Positions 30,610-39,764 of a stretch of 56,209 nt of DNA are shown piece by piece (position 1 is the first letter of the stretch; every line of letters starts with the position of its first letter). The DNA lies in contig CANPTW010000014.1 in assembly GCA_947577075.1 (NCBI GenBank), positions 1-56,209 of the forward strand, written 5' to 3'. Source of the DNA: an uncultured Oscillibacter sp. GTDB taxonomy: Bacteria > Bacillota > Clostridia > Oscillospirales > Oscillospiraceae. The position numbers were made by a program, and so were the translations under genes. Below the pieces are notes generated by a model that worked only from the letters and a program-made list of their open reading frames with translations, was not told where the DNA came from and made no database searches.

Positions 30610-32166
30610 ATGAAAAAAGTTCGCGTCATTACCGCTGAGGAAGCGGCGCTGATGGTCAAGGACGGCGACACCGTCTCCACCGGCGGATTCGTCAGCTGCG
30701 CCTGCCCCGAGGCGCTGACCAAGGCCCTGGAGCAGCGCTTCGTGGAAACCGGGCACCCCCGGGACATGACGCTGTTCTTCGCCGCGGGCCAGGGCCACCG
30801 GGACGGCACCGGCGGCGACCACTTCGGCCACGAGGGCATGTGCAGGCGGGTGGTGGGCGGCCACTGGGACCGGGCGGCGAAGCTGGGCGAGCTGGCCCTG
30901 GCCAACAAGCTGGAGGCCTATAACCTGCCCCAGGGCGTCATCACCCACATGTACCGGGACATCGCCGCCCACAACATCGGGACCATTACCCACGTGGGGC
31001 TCTACACCTTCGCCGACCCCCGGAACGGCGGCGGCAAGCTGAACGACGTGACCAAGGAGGACTTGGTGAAGCTGGTGAACATCGAGGGGGAGGAGCGGCT
31101 TCTCTACAAGCCCATCCCCATCGACGTGTGCCTGGTCCGGGGCAGCTACGCCGACGAGTACGGCAACTGCACGGTACATCGGGAGATCGGCCCCCTGGAC
31201 GTCACCGCCCAGTGCCAGGCCACCAAGAACTCCGGCGGCATCGTCATCGTCCAGGTGGAGAAGATCGTCCAGGGCGGCACCCTGGACCCGAGGCTTGTGA
31301 AGATCCCCGGCATCTATGTGGACGCCATCGTGGTGGGCTCCCCCGAGGACAACAACCAGTGCCTGGGCATGCCCTATGACGGGGCCCTCAGCGGCGAGTT
31401 CCGCATCCCCGTGGACGACATCCCCTCCATCCCCCTGGACGCCAAGAAGATCCTGGCCCGCCGGGCCGCCATGGAGCTGCCCCAGGACGCCATCGTGAAC
31501 CTGGGCACCGGCGCGCCGGAGAAAATCGCCAACGTGGCGGCGGAGGAGGGCATCTCCGACAAGATGACCCTGACGGTGGAGGCGGGAAGCATCGCCGGCG
31601 TTCCCTACGGCGGCACCCAGTTCGGCGGCGCGGCCAACTCCATGGCCATCCTGGACCACAACGTCCAGTTTGACTTCTACCAGGGCGGCGGTCTGGACGT
31701 GGCCTTCCTGGGCCTGGCGGAGACAGCGCCCAACGGGGACCTGAACGTCTCCAAGTTCGGCACCCGCCTGGCGGGCGCGGGCGGCTTCATCGACATCACC
31801 CAGAACGCGAAAAAGGTGGTCTACTGCGGCACCTTCACCGCCAAGGGCCTCAAGACCGAGTGCCGGGACGGCAAGCTGGTCATCACCCAGGAGGGTGCGA
31901 AAAAGAAATTTGTCAACCAGGTGGAGCACATCACCTTCTCCGGCACCTACGCCAACAAGGTGGGCCAGCCCGTGCTGTACGTCACCGAGCGGGCCGTCTT
32001 CGAGCTCCGGCCCGAGGGCGTCACCCTCATCGAGATTGCCCCGGGCATCGACCTCCAAACCCAGGTGCTGGACCAAATGGAGTTCATGCCCAAAATCGCC
32101 GAGGACCTGAAGCTCATGGACGAGCGCATCTTCAAAGATGAGCTGATGGGCCTTGCCAACGACTAA
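30610..32166 (+). CDS. Acyl-CoA:carboxylate CoA-transferase (fused alpha/beta)
   Basis: A 518-residue family I CoA-transferase with both halves fused, like propionate CoA-transferase or YdiF. The N-half has FAAGQGHRDGTGGDHFGHEGM; the C-half has LGTGAPEKIANVAAEEG and the catalytic Glu in TVEAGSIAG. It transfers CoA between acetyl- or butyryl-CoA and a short hydroxy- or fatty acid. Position before AbfD suggests activation of 4-hydroxybutyrate or release of butyrate. AAGGAG precedes the ATG. Confidence 0.88.
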   Translation: MKKVRVITAEEAALMVKDGDTVSTGGFVSCACPEALTKALEQRFVETGHPRDMTLFFAAGQGHRDGTGGDHFGHEGMCRRVVGGHWDRAAKLGELALANKLEAYNLPQGVITHMYRDIAAHNIGTITHVGLYTFADPRNGGGKLNDVTKEDLVKLVNIEGEERLLYKPIPIDVCLVRGSYADEYGNCTVHREIGPLDVTAQCQATKNSGGIVIVQVEKIVQGGTLDPRLVKIPGIYVDAIVVGSPEDNNQCLGMPYDGALSGEFRIPVDDIPSIPLDAKKILARRAAMELPQDAIVNLGTGAPEKIANVAAEEGISDKMTLTVEAGSIAGVPYGGTQFGGAANSMAILDHNVQFDFYQGGGLDVAFLGLAETAPNGDLNVSKFGTRLAGAGGFIDITQNAKKVVYCGTFTAKGLKTECRDGKLVITQEGAKKKFVNQVEHITFSGTYANKVGQPVLYVTERAVFELRPEGVTLIEIAPGIDLQTQVLDQMEFMPKIAEDLKLMDERIFKDELMGLAND

Positions 32167-32465
32167 GTCCAAGGGGGACTGCGTCCCCCTTAGACGCTCC
32201 GCCGCGCCCTTGACGCGGCTCCGCTGAGCCCCCTCACCGCGTCGAAAGGGATCTCACTTCGCTGCATTTCCGCCTCCCGGCGAAAATTCCGCGTGTTTCA
32301 TTCCTTTCTCCGTCCCCACCGGACCCACATGGTTCCGGCGGGGACCCGTTGGCGAACGTGACGCGCCCCATGGCGCGGGCAGTGGAGTTCCGGCCAGGCA
32401 AAGCCCGCCCGGAACAAATTTGAACCTTGTATCAATACCCCCATTAAAATCAGGAGGATATTAAA
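32167..32465. other. 299-bp intergenic region within the butyrate cluster
   Basis: A perfect hairpin AAGGGGGAC TGC GTCCCCCTT (32171-32191) follows the CoA-transferase. GGACCC/GGGACC-type complementary blocks occur near 32320-32345. An AT-rich stretch just before AbfD (32419-32460) may hold a promoter, but no clear hexamers were found. Confidence 0.4.
32171..32191 (+). terminator. Hairpin after the CoA-transferase gene
   Basis: A 9-bp perfect stem with a 3-nt loop and no long T run. Possible partial terminator. Confidence 0.45.
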
Positions 32466-33941
32466 ATGGCCTTAATGACCCCCCAAGAGTACATCGAGAG
32501 CCTGCGCAAGCTGAAGACCCGGGTCTACATGTTCGGCGAGGAGATCAAGAACTGGGTGGACCACCCCATGATCCGCCCCTCCATCAACTGCGTCGCCATG
32601 ACCTACGCCCTGGCCCAGGACCCCCAGTACGCGGACCTCATGACCGTGAAGTCCAGCCTGACGGGCCACACCGTCAACCGCTTCACCCACCTGCACCAGT
32701 CCACCGAGGACCTCATCAACAAGGTAAAGATGCAGCGCCTGCTGGGCCAGAAGACCGCCAGCTGCTTCCAGCGCTGCGTGGGCATGGACGCCTTCAACGC
32801 CGTCTTCTCCTGCACCTTCGAGATCGACGAGAAATACGGCACCCACTACCACGAGAACTTCAAGAACTTCCTCACCATGGTCCAGGACAACGACCTGACC
32901 GTGGACGGGGCCATGACGGACCCCAAGGGCGACCGCTCCAAGGCTCCCAGCCAGCAGGCGGACCCGGACATGTACGTCCACGTGGTGGAGCGCCGGGACG
33001 ACGGCATCGTGGTCTGCGGCGCGAAGTGCCACCAGACCGGCTCCATCAACTCCCACTGGCACATCTTCATGCCCACCATCTCCATGGGCGAGGCGGATAA
33101 GGACTGGGCGGTGAGCTTCGCCTGCCCCACCGACGCCGAGGGCATGTACATGATCTACGGTCGTCAGTCCTGCGACACCCGGAAGCTGGAAGAGGGCGCG
33201 TCCATCGACGTGGGCAACGCCAAGTTCGGCGGACAGGAGGCCCTGGTGGTCCTGGACCACGTCTTCATCCCCAACGAGTACATCTTCCTCAACGGCGAGT
33301 ATGAGTTCGCCGGCATGATCGTGGAGCGCTTCGCGGGCTACCACCGCCAGAGCTACGGCGGGTGCAAGGTGGGCGTCGGCGACGTGGTCATCGGGGCCAC
33401 CGCTCTCGCCGCGGAGTACAACGGCGTGGAGAAAGCCAGCGCCGTCAAGGACAAGCTGATCGAGATGACCCACCTGAACGAGACGCTGTACTGCTGCGGC
33501 ATCGCCTGCTCCAGCCAGGGCTTCAAGACCAAGGCGGGGAACTACCAGATCGACCTGCTCCTTGCCAACGTCTGCAAGCAGAACGTCACCCGGTTCCCCT
33601 ATGAGATCGTGCGCCTTGCCGAGGACGTGGCCGGCGGCCTGATGGTCACCATGCCCTCTCAGAAGGACTTCGAGTCCGACACGGTGGTCGGCCGGAACGG
33701 CGAGACCATCGGCGATATCTGCAACAAGTTCTTCGCCGCCCGGGAGGGCGTTTCCACCGAGGACCGCCAGCGGGTCATGCGCTTCCTGGAGAACATGTGC
33801 CTGGGCGCCGCCGCGGTGGGCTACCGCACCGAGTCCATGCACGGCGCGGGCTCTCCCCAGGCCCAGCGCATCATGATCGCCCGCCAGGGCAACATCCAGG
33901 GCAAGAAGCAGCTTGCCAAGGACATCGCGGGTATCAGGTAA
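32466..33941 (+). CDS. abfD: 4-hydroxybutyryl-CoA dehydratase / vinylacetyl-CoA isomerase
   Basis: A 491-residue flavin and [4Fe-4S] enzyme. The cluster ligands known from Clostridium aminobutyricum (C99, C103, H292, C299) are matched at C100, C104, H293 and C300 (ASCFQRCVGMDAF; GYHRQSYGGC), so the radical dehydratase should be active. It converts 4-hydroxybutyryl-CoA to crotonyl-CoA. AGGAGG precedes the ATG. Neighbouring crotonase, CoA-transferase and butyryl-CoA dehydrogenase genes make a 4-hydroxybutyrate (GABA or succinate derived) to butyrate route likely. Confidence 0.95.
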   Translation: MALMTPQEYIESLRKLKTRVYMFGEEIKNWVDHPMIRPSINCVAMTYALAQDPQYADLMTVKSSLTGHTVNRFTHLHQSTEDLINKVKMQRLLGQKTASCFQRCVGMDAFNAVFSCTFEIDEKYGTHYHENFKNFLTMVQDNDLTVDGAMTDPKGDRSKAPSQQADPDMYVHVVERRDDGIVVCGAKCHQTGSINSHWHIFMPTISMGEADKDWAVSFACPTDAEGMYMIYGRQSCDTRKLEEGASIDVGNAKFGGQEALVVLDHVFIPNEYIFLNGEYEFAGMIVERFAGYHRQSYGGCKVGVGDVVIGATALAAEYNGVEKASAVKDKLIEMTHLNETLYCCGIACSSQGFKTKAGNYQIDLLLANVCKQNVTRFPYEIVRLAEDVAGGLMVTMPSQKDFESDTVVGRNGETIGDICNKFFAAREGVSTEDRQRVMRFLENMCLGAAAVGYRTESMHGAGSPQAQRIMIARQGNIQGKKQLAKDIAGIR

Positions 33942-33963
33942 GCCCCCTCTTCCTCATCAACCC

Positions 33964-33994
33964 GGACCGGGCCCGGGGCCCCGGAGCCCGGTCC
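33964..33994 (+). terminator. Hairpin between abfD and bcd
   Basis: GGACCGGGC / GCCCGGTCC with an inner CCGGGGCCCCGG. No T run follows, so it may be a processing or partial termination site. Confidence 0.45.
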
Positions 33995-34041
33995 AGGCAA
34001 TACATGGATTTCCAAAATTTTAAATAAGGAGAGAACATCAC

Positions 34042-35181
34042 ATGGATTTCAATCTGAGCCGTGAGCACCAGCTGATCCGGAAGATGATGGCCGAGTTCAC
34101 CGAGAACGAAGTGAAGCCCATCGCCGCCGAGACGGACCTGACCAGCGAATACCCCCGGGAGAACATCGAGAAGCTGTTCAACCTGGGCGTCATGGGCATG
34201 TGCGTGCCCAAGGAGTACGGCGGCACCGGAGCGGACCCCCTGGCCTCCGCCATCTGCATCGAGGAGCTCAGCAAGCAGTGCGCCTCCACCGGCGACATCG
34301 TGGCCACCCACAACGGCCTGTGCTGCGACCCCATTCTGACCCACGGCACCGAGGAGCAGAAGAAAAAGTATCTCCCCATGCTGACCACCGGCCATAAAGT
34401 CGGGGCCTTCGCCCTGACGGAGCCCAACGCGGGCTCCGACGCCTCCAAGGGCCAGACCGAGGCCAAGCTGGAGGGGGACCACTATGTGATGAACGGGTCC
34501 AAAATCTTCATCACCAACGGATACGTGGCGGACGTCTTCGTGGTCTTCGCCATGACGGACAAGACCAAGGGCACCAAGGGCATCTCCGCCTTCATCGTGG
34601 AGAGCAGCTTCCCCGGCTTCAGCGTGGGCAAGCACGAGGTGAAGATGGGCCTCCACGGCTCCCCCACCGCCGAGATCGTGTTCACCGACTGCATCGTCCC
34701 CAAGGAGAACATGCTGGGCAAGGAAGGCCGGGGCTTCCCCATCGCCATGCAGACCTTGGACGGCGGCCGCATCGGCATCGCGGCCCAGGCCCTGGGCATC
34801 GCCGAGGGCGCGCTGACCGAGGCCAAGGAGTACACCAAGGGCCGCGTCCAGTTCGGCAAGCCCATTTCCAAGTTCCAGAACACCCAGTTCACCTTCGCCG
34901 ACATGGAGATGGGCTGCGAGGCGGGCCGCCTGCTGACCTATCAGGCCGCCGTCCTCAAGGGCCAGGGCGTCCGCTACACCAAGGAGGCCGCCATGGCCAA
35001 GCTCTGGTGCTCCGAGCACGCCATGAAAACCACCACCAAGGCGCTGCAGATGTTCGGCGGCTACGGCTACACCAAGGACTATCCCATGGAGCGCATGATG
35101 CGGGACGCCAAGATTACGGAAATCTACGAGGGCACGTCCGAGGTCCAGCGCATCGTCATCTCCGCGAATATGGGACTGTGA
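34042..35181 (+). CDS. bcd: Short-chain acyl-CoA dehydrogenase (butyryl-CoA dehydrogenase type)
   Basis: A 379-residue FAD enzyme. AFALTEPNAGSDAS and FITNGYVADVFVVFA form the FAD/CoA region. The catalytic Glu is in EIYEGTSEVQRIVI near the C-terminus. It reduces crotonyl-CoA to butyryl-CoA; with the two Etf genes next in line it probably forms an electron-bifurcating Bcd-Etf complex that also reduces ferredoxin. AAGGAGAG precedes the ATG. Confidence 0.93.
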   Translation: MDFNLSREHQLIRKMMAEFTENEVKPIAAETDLTSEYPRENIEKLFNLGVMGMCVPKEYGGTGADPLASAICIEELSKQCASTGDIVATHNGLCCDPILTHGTEEQKKKYLPMLTTGHKVGAFALTEPNAGSDASKGQTEAKLEGDHYVMNGSKIFITNGYVADVFVVFAMTDKTKGTKGISAFIVESSFPGFSVGKHEVKMGLHGSPTAEIVFTDCIVPKENMLGKEGRGFPIAMQTLDGGRIGIAAQALGIAEGALTEAKEYTKGRVQFGKPISKFQNTQFTFADMEMGCEAGRLLTYQAAVLKGQGVRYTKEAAMAKLWCSEHAMKTTTKALQMFGGYGYTKDYPMERMMRDAKITEIYEGTSEVQRIVISANMGL

Positions 35182-35272
35182 TACTTTCTTGAAAGAAAGT
35201 ATCCAAAGAACTTTATCGCGCTCTGAGGCCCGGTAATCAACCGAGATGAAGCGACGGCAACCGGGCACTCTG
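35181..35272 (+). repeat. Hairpin-plus-tail intergenic element, copy b
   Basis: A perfect 22-nt palindrome (ATACTTTCTT and its complement) starts in the bcd stop codon. The tail is TCGCGCTCTGAGGCCCGGTAAT...GCGACGGCAACCGG. Confidence 0.65.
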
Positions 35273-35294
35273 TAAATTTGGAGGAAGATAAACT

Positions 35295-36095
35295 ATGAAA
35301 ATCATTGTCTGTGTCAAGCAGGTCCCCGATACCTCCGGTAAGGTGGCCGTCAACCCCGACGGCACGTTGAACCGGGCTTCCATGCAGACCATCACGAACC
35401 CCGACGACATGAACGCGGTAGAGGCCGCCCTGAAGCTGAAGGACGAAACCGGCTGCAAGGTGATTGTGGTCACCATGGGCCCTCCCCCGGCGGCCTCCAT
35501 GCTCCGGGAGCTGATGGCCATGGGCGCGGACGAGGCCGTGCTGGTCTCCGCCCGGGAGTTCGGCGGCTCCGACACCTACGCCACCTCCCAGATCCTGGCC
35601 GCCGCCGTGGACACCATCGGCGTGGAAAAGGACGACGTGGTCATGTGCGGCCGGCAGGCCATCGACGGCGACACCGCCCAGGTGGGCCCCCAGATGGCCG
35701 AGAAGCTGGGCCTGCCCCAGGTCACCTACGCCGCCGACATCCACAAGGACGGGGAAAACATCACCGTCAAGCGGATGCTGGAGGACGGCTATATGACCAT
35801 CAAGGTCAAGACCCCCTGCCTCCTGACCTGCATCAAGGAGCTCAACGAGCCCCGGTACATGTCCATCGGCGGAATCTACGAGACTTACAACAAGCCCCTG
35901 GCCACCTTCGACTATGAAAAGCTCAAGGACCACCGGCTCATCAACGTGGACACCATCGGCCTGAAGGGCTCCCCGACGAACATCTTCAAGAGCTTCACCC
36001 CGCCCCAGAAGGGCGTCGGCGTGATGCTGGAGGGCAACGGCAAGGAAACCTGCGAGGAGCTGGCCGCCATCCTCATCAAGAAACACATCATCTGA
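35295..36095 (+). CDS. etfB: Electron transfer flavoprotein beta subunit
   Basis: A 266-residue protein starting MKIIVCVKQVPDTSGKV. It has VVTMGPPPAASMLRELMAMGADEAVLV and the signature CGRQAIDGDTAQVGPQMAEKL. It binds the bifurcating FAD and NADH in Bcd-Etf systems. GGAGG precedes the ATG. It is preceded and followed by hairpin-plus-tail elements. Confidence 0.95.
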   Translation: MKIIVCVKQVPDTSGKVAVNPDGTLNRASMQTITNPDDMNAVEAALKLKDETGCKVIVVTMGPPPAASMLRELMAMGADEAVLVSAREFGGSDTYATSQILAAAVDTIGVEKDDVVMCGRQAIDGDTAQVGPQMAEKLGLPQVTYAADIHKDGENITVKRMLEDGYMTIKVKTPCLLTCIKELNEPRYMSIGGIYETYNKPLATFDYEKLKDHRLINVDTIGLKGSPTNIFKSFTPPQKGVGVMLEGNGKETCEELAAILIKKHII

Positions 36096-36190
36096 CTTAC
36101 GTTTCTTAGAAGAAACGTAAGCAAAAGAATTTTGTCTCGCTCTGACAGCCTGGCGATGAACCAGGCCGGAGCGACGGCAACGAAGACCTG
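36096..36190 (+). repeat. Hairpin-plus-tail intergenic element, copy c
   Basis: A perfect 26-nt palindrome (CTTACGTTTCTT and its complement) begins right after the etfB stop. The tail has CTCGCTCTGACAGCCTGGCG, ATGAACCAGGCCGGAGCGAC and GGCAACG, with a GCCTGG / CCAGGC mini-stem. Confidence 0.7.
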
Positions 36191-36227
36191 CTGAATTTAA
36201 AGTCTGTAGAGAGGTGTAACTAAACAT

Positions 36228-37337
36228 ATGTCTACTTTTAATAGCGCGGATATCGCTGCCTTCAAGGACGTTTGGGTCTTCTGCGAGCAGCGCGAGGGCA
36301 AGCTGATGCCCACCGATTTCGAGCTGATCTCCAAGGGCCGGGACCTGGCCAACGAGCTGGGCGTGAACCTCTGCGGCCTCCTCCTGGGCGGCGAGGGCAT
36401 CGAGGCCACGGCGAAAGAGCTGGGCGGCTACGGCGCGGACAAGGTCTATGTCTGCGAGAGCCCGCAGCTGTCCGTCTACAATACCGACGCCTACGCGAAA
36501 GTCATCTGCGACGTCATCGAGGACCTCAAGCCCGAGGCCTTCCTGATCGGCGCCACCAACATCGGCCGTGACCTGGCCCCCCGCTGCGCGGCCCGGCTCC
36601 ACACCGGCCTCTGCGCCGACTGCACCCACCTGGATATCGACGTGGCCAACTACATCCAGTTCCTGCGGGAGGCCTCCACTCTGGACGTGGACGGCCAGAA
36701 GTGGGACATGGAGGACCGGAACCTGAAGATGACCCGTCCGGCCTTCGGCGGCCACCTGATGGCCACCATCATCTGCCCCCGCTTCCGTCCCTGCATGGCG
36801 ACGGTGCGCCCGGGCGTCATGAAGAAGAACCCCTTCGACCAGGCCAAGGCCGACGCCTGCGTCATTGAGAAGCCCGCGTTCACCCTGAGCGAGGCGGACG
36901 TGAAGACCGAGGTCACGGAAGTGGTCAAGGCGGCGAAGAAGCTGGTGGACCTGATCGGCGCGGACTTCATCGTGTCCGTGGGCCGCGGCATCAGCAAGGA
37001 CGTGGAGGGCGGCATCAAGCTGGCCGAGGAGCTGGCGGCGGAGCTGGGCGGCGTTGTCGGTGGCTCTCGCGCCACCATCGACAGCGGCTGGCTGAGCGCG
37101 GACCATCAGGTGGGCCAGACGGGCAAGACGGTGCACCCGAAGGTGTACGTAGCCCTGGGCATCTCCGGCGCGATCCAGCACAAGGCGGGCATGCAGGACT
37201 CCGAGTGCATCATTGCCGTGAACAAGAACGACACGGCCCCGATCTTCGAGATCGCGGACTACGGCATCTGCGGGGACCTGTTCAAGGTGACCCCGCTGCT
37301 GACCGAGGCCATCCGGGCCGCCAAGGCAGCGAAGTGA
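36228..37337 (+). CDS. etfA: Electron transfer flavoprotein alpha subunit
   Basis: A 369-residue protein. The C-terminal FAD domain carries GGVVGGSRATIDSGWLSADHQVGQTGKTVHPKVYVALGISGAIQHKAGM, the EtfA signature, and NKNDTAPIFEIADYGICGDL. It is slightly longer than minimal EtfA. Partner of EtfB and butyryl-CoA dehydrogenase. AGAGGTG precedes the ATG. Last gene of the cluster. Confidence 0.95.
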   Translation: MSTFNSADIAAFKDVWVFCEQREGKLMPTDFELISKGRDLANELGVNLCGLLLGGEGIEATAKELGGYGADKVYVCESPQLSVYNTDAYAKVICDVIEDLKPEAFLIGATNIGRDLAPRCAARLHTGLCADCTHLDIDVANYIQFLREASTLDVDGQKWDMEDRNLKMTRPAFGGHLMATIICPRFRPCMATVRPGVMKKNPFDQAKADACVIEKPAFTLSEADVKTEVTEVVKAAKKLVDLIGADFIVSVGRGISKDVEGGIKLAEELAAELGGVVGGSRATIDSGWLSADHQVGQTGKTVHPKVYVALGISGAIQHKAGMQDSECIIAVNKNDTAPIFEIADYGICGDLFKVTPLLTEAIRAAKAAK

Positions 37338-37355
37338 CACTTTCCTGAAAAAGAC

Positions 37356-37393
37356 ACGGGGCCTCTTGGCGGCAAAGCCGCCAAGAGGCCCCG
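37356..37393 (+). terminator. Long hairpin after etfA
   Basis: A perfect 17-18-bp stem (ACGGGGCCTCTTGGCGGC and complement, AAA loop). No T run, but very stable; it ends the butyrate cluster. Confidence 0.65.
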
Positions 37394-37404
37394 TATATCT
37401 GTAG

Positions 37405-37475
37405 GGTAACGTATCCCAGGAGCTTTGCCCGCCGGCCCGCCGGTGATGAACCAGGCCGGAGCGGCGGCGGAGAAC
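37405..37475 (+). repeat. Hairpin-plus-tail element, copy d (tail only)
   Basis: AGGAGCTTTGCCCGCCGG followed by GGTGATGAACCAGGCCGGAG and CGGCGGCGG matches the tails of copies a to c. The usual leading hairpin is replaced by the etfA terminator. Confidence 0.55.
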
Positions 37476-37487
37476 CTTCAGCAAGCC

Positions 37488-37514
37488 GAGCCGGACGGGG
37501 GAACCGTCCGGCTC
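37488..37514. terminator. Hairpin at the 3' end of the metal ATPase gene
   Basis: A GAGCCGGACGG / CCGTCCGGCTC stem followed by CTTTCTCC on the plus strand. It separates convergent transcripts. Confidence 0.6.
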
Positions 37515-37523
37515 CTTTCTCCG

Positions 37524-39449
37524 TCACTTTCGGAACTCCTCCACATGGAGGCAGCGCATGGCGTTGAGGATGGCGATAAACGCCACGCCCACGTCGGCGA
37601 AGACCGCCTCCCACATGGTGGCCACGCCGAAGGCCCCCAGCAGCAGCACCGCGCCCTTCACTCCCAGGGCAAACCAGATGTTCTGCTTCACGATCCCCAG
37701 GGTCTTCCGGGAAATCCGCATGGCGGCGGCGATTTTCGCCGGATTGTCGTCCATCAGCACCACATCCGCCGCCTCGATGGCCGCGTCGGAGCCCAGGGCC
37801 CCCATGGCGATGCCGATGTCCGCCCGGGTGAGGACCGGCGCGTCGTTGATGCCGTCCCCCACGAAGGCCAGGGCGGCCCCGGGGGACTTCTTTGCCAGCA
37901 GGGCCTCCACCCGTTCCACCTTGTCGGCGGGAAGGAGCTGGGCATGGTACTCGTCGATCCCTAAGTCCCGGGCCACGGCCTTGGCGGCGGCCTCCGCGTC
38001 CCCGGTGAGCATGACGGTCTTTTTCACGCCCGCCGCCTTCAGGCTCTCCACCAGGGTTTTAGCCTCGGGCTTGGGCAGGTCCGAGATGAGGATGTGCCCG
38101 GCGTAGCGCCCCTCCACCGTCACATGGACGATGGTCCCCGGCAGGTCACAGGGTTCCCATTGGACCCCCTCCTTTTCCATCAGGCGGCTGTTGCCGGCGG
38201 AGACGGTTTTGCCGTCCACGTTGGCGGTAACGCCGTGGCCGGCGATCTCCTCCACCTCCGTCACCCGGTTGGGGTCAAGGTCCCTTCCCCAGGCCCTGCG
38301 GAGGGAGACGGAGATGGGATGGCTGGACCAGCTCTCCGCCAGGGCGGCGGCCTCCAGCAGGGCGTCCTCCGTGACGCCCTGGGCCGGGTGCAGGGCGGCG
38401 ACGGTAAAGCTCCCTTGGGTCAGGGTGCCGGTTTTGTCGAAGACCACCGTCTCCGTCTTCGCCAGAGTCTCCAGGTAGTTGCTGCCCTTCACCAGGATGC
38501 CGCACTTGCTGGCCCCGCCGATGCCGCCGAAGAAGCTCAGGGGCACGGAGATCACCAGGGCGCAGGGGCAGGAAATCACCAGGAAGATCAGGGCCCGGTG
38601 GAGCCAGCCGGTCCAGTCCGTCCCCGCCAGGAAGGCGGGCTGGGCGGAGGACGGGATCAGCGCCAGGGCGATGGTGGGAATCAGGAACAGGGCCGTGGCG
38701 GCGATGACGACGCAGGGGGTGTAGTACCGGGCGAAGCGGGTGATGAAGTTCTCGCTGGCGGCCTTCTTCTCCCCGGCGTTCTCCACCAGGTCCAGGATCT
38801 TGGAGACGGTGGACTCCTCACAGGGCTTGGTAACCCTGACCCGCAGCAATCCCGACTGGTTCACGCAGCCGCTGATGACGGCGTCCCCCGGCCCCACGTC
38901 CCGGGGCACGGACTCGCCGGTGAGGGCGGCGGTGTCCAGGGCGGAGGCGCCCTCCAGAACCTCGCCGTCCAGGGGGACCCGTTCGCCGGGGCGCACCACG
39001 ATGACGGCCCCCACCTCCACGTCCTCCGGGTCCACCTCCTCCAGGGAACCGTCCTCGCTTTCCAGGTTGGCCACGTCCGGCCGGATGTCCATCAGGGCGG
39101 CGATGGACTGGCGGGACCGGCCCACGGCGTAGTCCTGGAAGAGCTCGCCGGTCTGGTAAAAGAGCATGACGAAGACCGCCTCGGCGTACTCCCCGGTGGC
39201 GAAGGCCCCCACGGTGGCCAGGGCCATGAGGAAGTTCTCGTCGAAGACCTGGCCGTTGAGGATGTTGCGGACGGCCTTCCACAGAATGTCCCAGCCGACG
39301 ACGCCGTAGGGGACCAGATATAAAAGCCAGAGAAGGGCCCCGCCGCCCTGGGGCAGCAGCGGCGAAAGCAGCTTGACAGCAACCAGCAGAACCGCCGCCG
39401 CCAGAATTCGATACAGCATTTTCCGCTGCTTGCGGGTGAGGTTGTTCAT
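37524..39449 (-). CDS. Heavy-metal translocating P-type ATPase (Zn/Cd/Pb type)
   Basis: A 641-residue P1B-ATPase with about eight transmembrane helices. It has the CPC motif of helix 6 (ISCPCALVISVP), DKTGTLTQG phosphorylation site, SHP motif (SWSSHPIS) and GDGINDAPVL hinge, plus TGES in the actuator domain. CPC plus ArsR/SmtB control suggests zinc, cadmium or lead efflux. There is no N-terminal metal-binding domain; a separate HMA protein is encoded just upstream. AAGGAGG precedes the ATG at 39449. Confidence 0.92.
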   Translation of the reverse strand: MNNLTRKQRKMLYRILAAAVLLVAVKLLSPLLPQGGGALLWLLYLVPYGVVGWDILWKAVRNILNGQVFDENFLMALATVGAFATGEYAEAVFVMLFYQTGELFQDYAVGRSRQSIAALMDIRPDVANLESEDGSLEEVDPEDVEVGAVIVVRPGERVPLDGEVLEGASALDTAALTGESVPRDVGPGDAVISGCVNQSGLLRVRVTKPCEESTVSKILDLVENAGEKKAASENFITRFARYYTPCVVIAATALFLIPTIALALIPSSAQPAFLAGTDWTGWLHRALIFLVISCPCALVISVPLSFFGGIGGASKCGILVKGSNYLETLAKTETVVFDKTGTLTQGSFTVAALHPAQGVTEDALLEAAALAESWSSHPISVSLRRAWGRDLDPNRVTEVEEIAGHGVTANVDGKTVSAGNSRLMEKEGVQWEPCDLPGTIVHVTVEGRYAGHILISDLPKPEAKTLVESLKAAGVKKTVMLTGDAEAAAKAVARDLGIDEYHAQLLPADKVERVEALLAKKSPGAALAFVGDGINDAPVLTRADIGIAMGALGSDAAIEAADVVLMDDNPAKIAAAMRISRKTLGIVKQNIWFALGVKGAVLLLGAFGVATMWEAVFADVGVAFIAILNAMRCLHVEEFRK

Positions 39450-39499
39450 GGGAAACGCCTCCTTAAAAAACGGGCCCGCCGGGAGGCGGACCCTAAATC

Positions 39500-39718
39500 T
39501 CACAGGTTGATCACGCAGTCCGGCTCCACCTTTTTGCACACGGCCACGATCTCCTTCATGATGTCGTCAAACCGGGCGTCGTCCGCGTCCACGGTCATTT
39601 TCTGGGCCATGAAGCTGACGGTGGCGTCGTTTACCCCGTCGATTTTTTTAATGGCCTCTTCCATTTTCGCGGCGCAGTTGGCGCAGTCCAGATCGGTGAG
39701 CTTGAAACGCTTTTTCAT
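39500..39718 (-). CDS. Small HMA-domain metal-binding protein
   Basis: A 72-residue ferredoxin-fold HMA protein with CxxC (DLDCANCAAKM) and the typical IDGVNDATVSFMAQKMTVD strand. It probably delivers the metal to the ATPase that lacks its own HMA domain, working like a split N-terminus. 50 nt upstream of the ATPase gene. Confidence 0.92.
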   Translation of the reverse strand: MKKRFKLTDLDCANCAAKMEEAIKKIDGVNDATVSFMAQKMTVDADDARFDDIMKEIVAVCKKVEPDCVINL

Positions 39719-39764
39719 GGTGTGTTCCTCCTGATATGTTGATATGTCTACGCATAGGGAAAAC

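Noticed and set aside
32472-33842. 456-codon minus-strand frame opposite abfD
   Set aside because: Composition dominated by Val/Gly/His/Leu/Asp from antisense codons; abfD itself is unambiguous.
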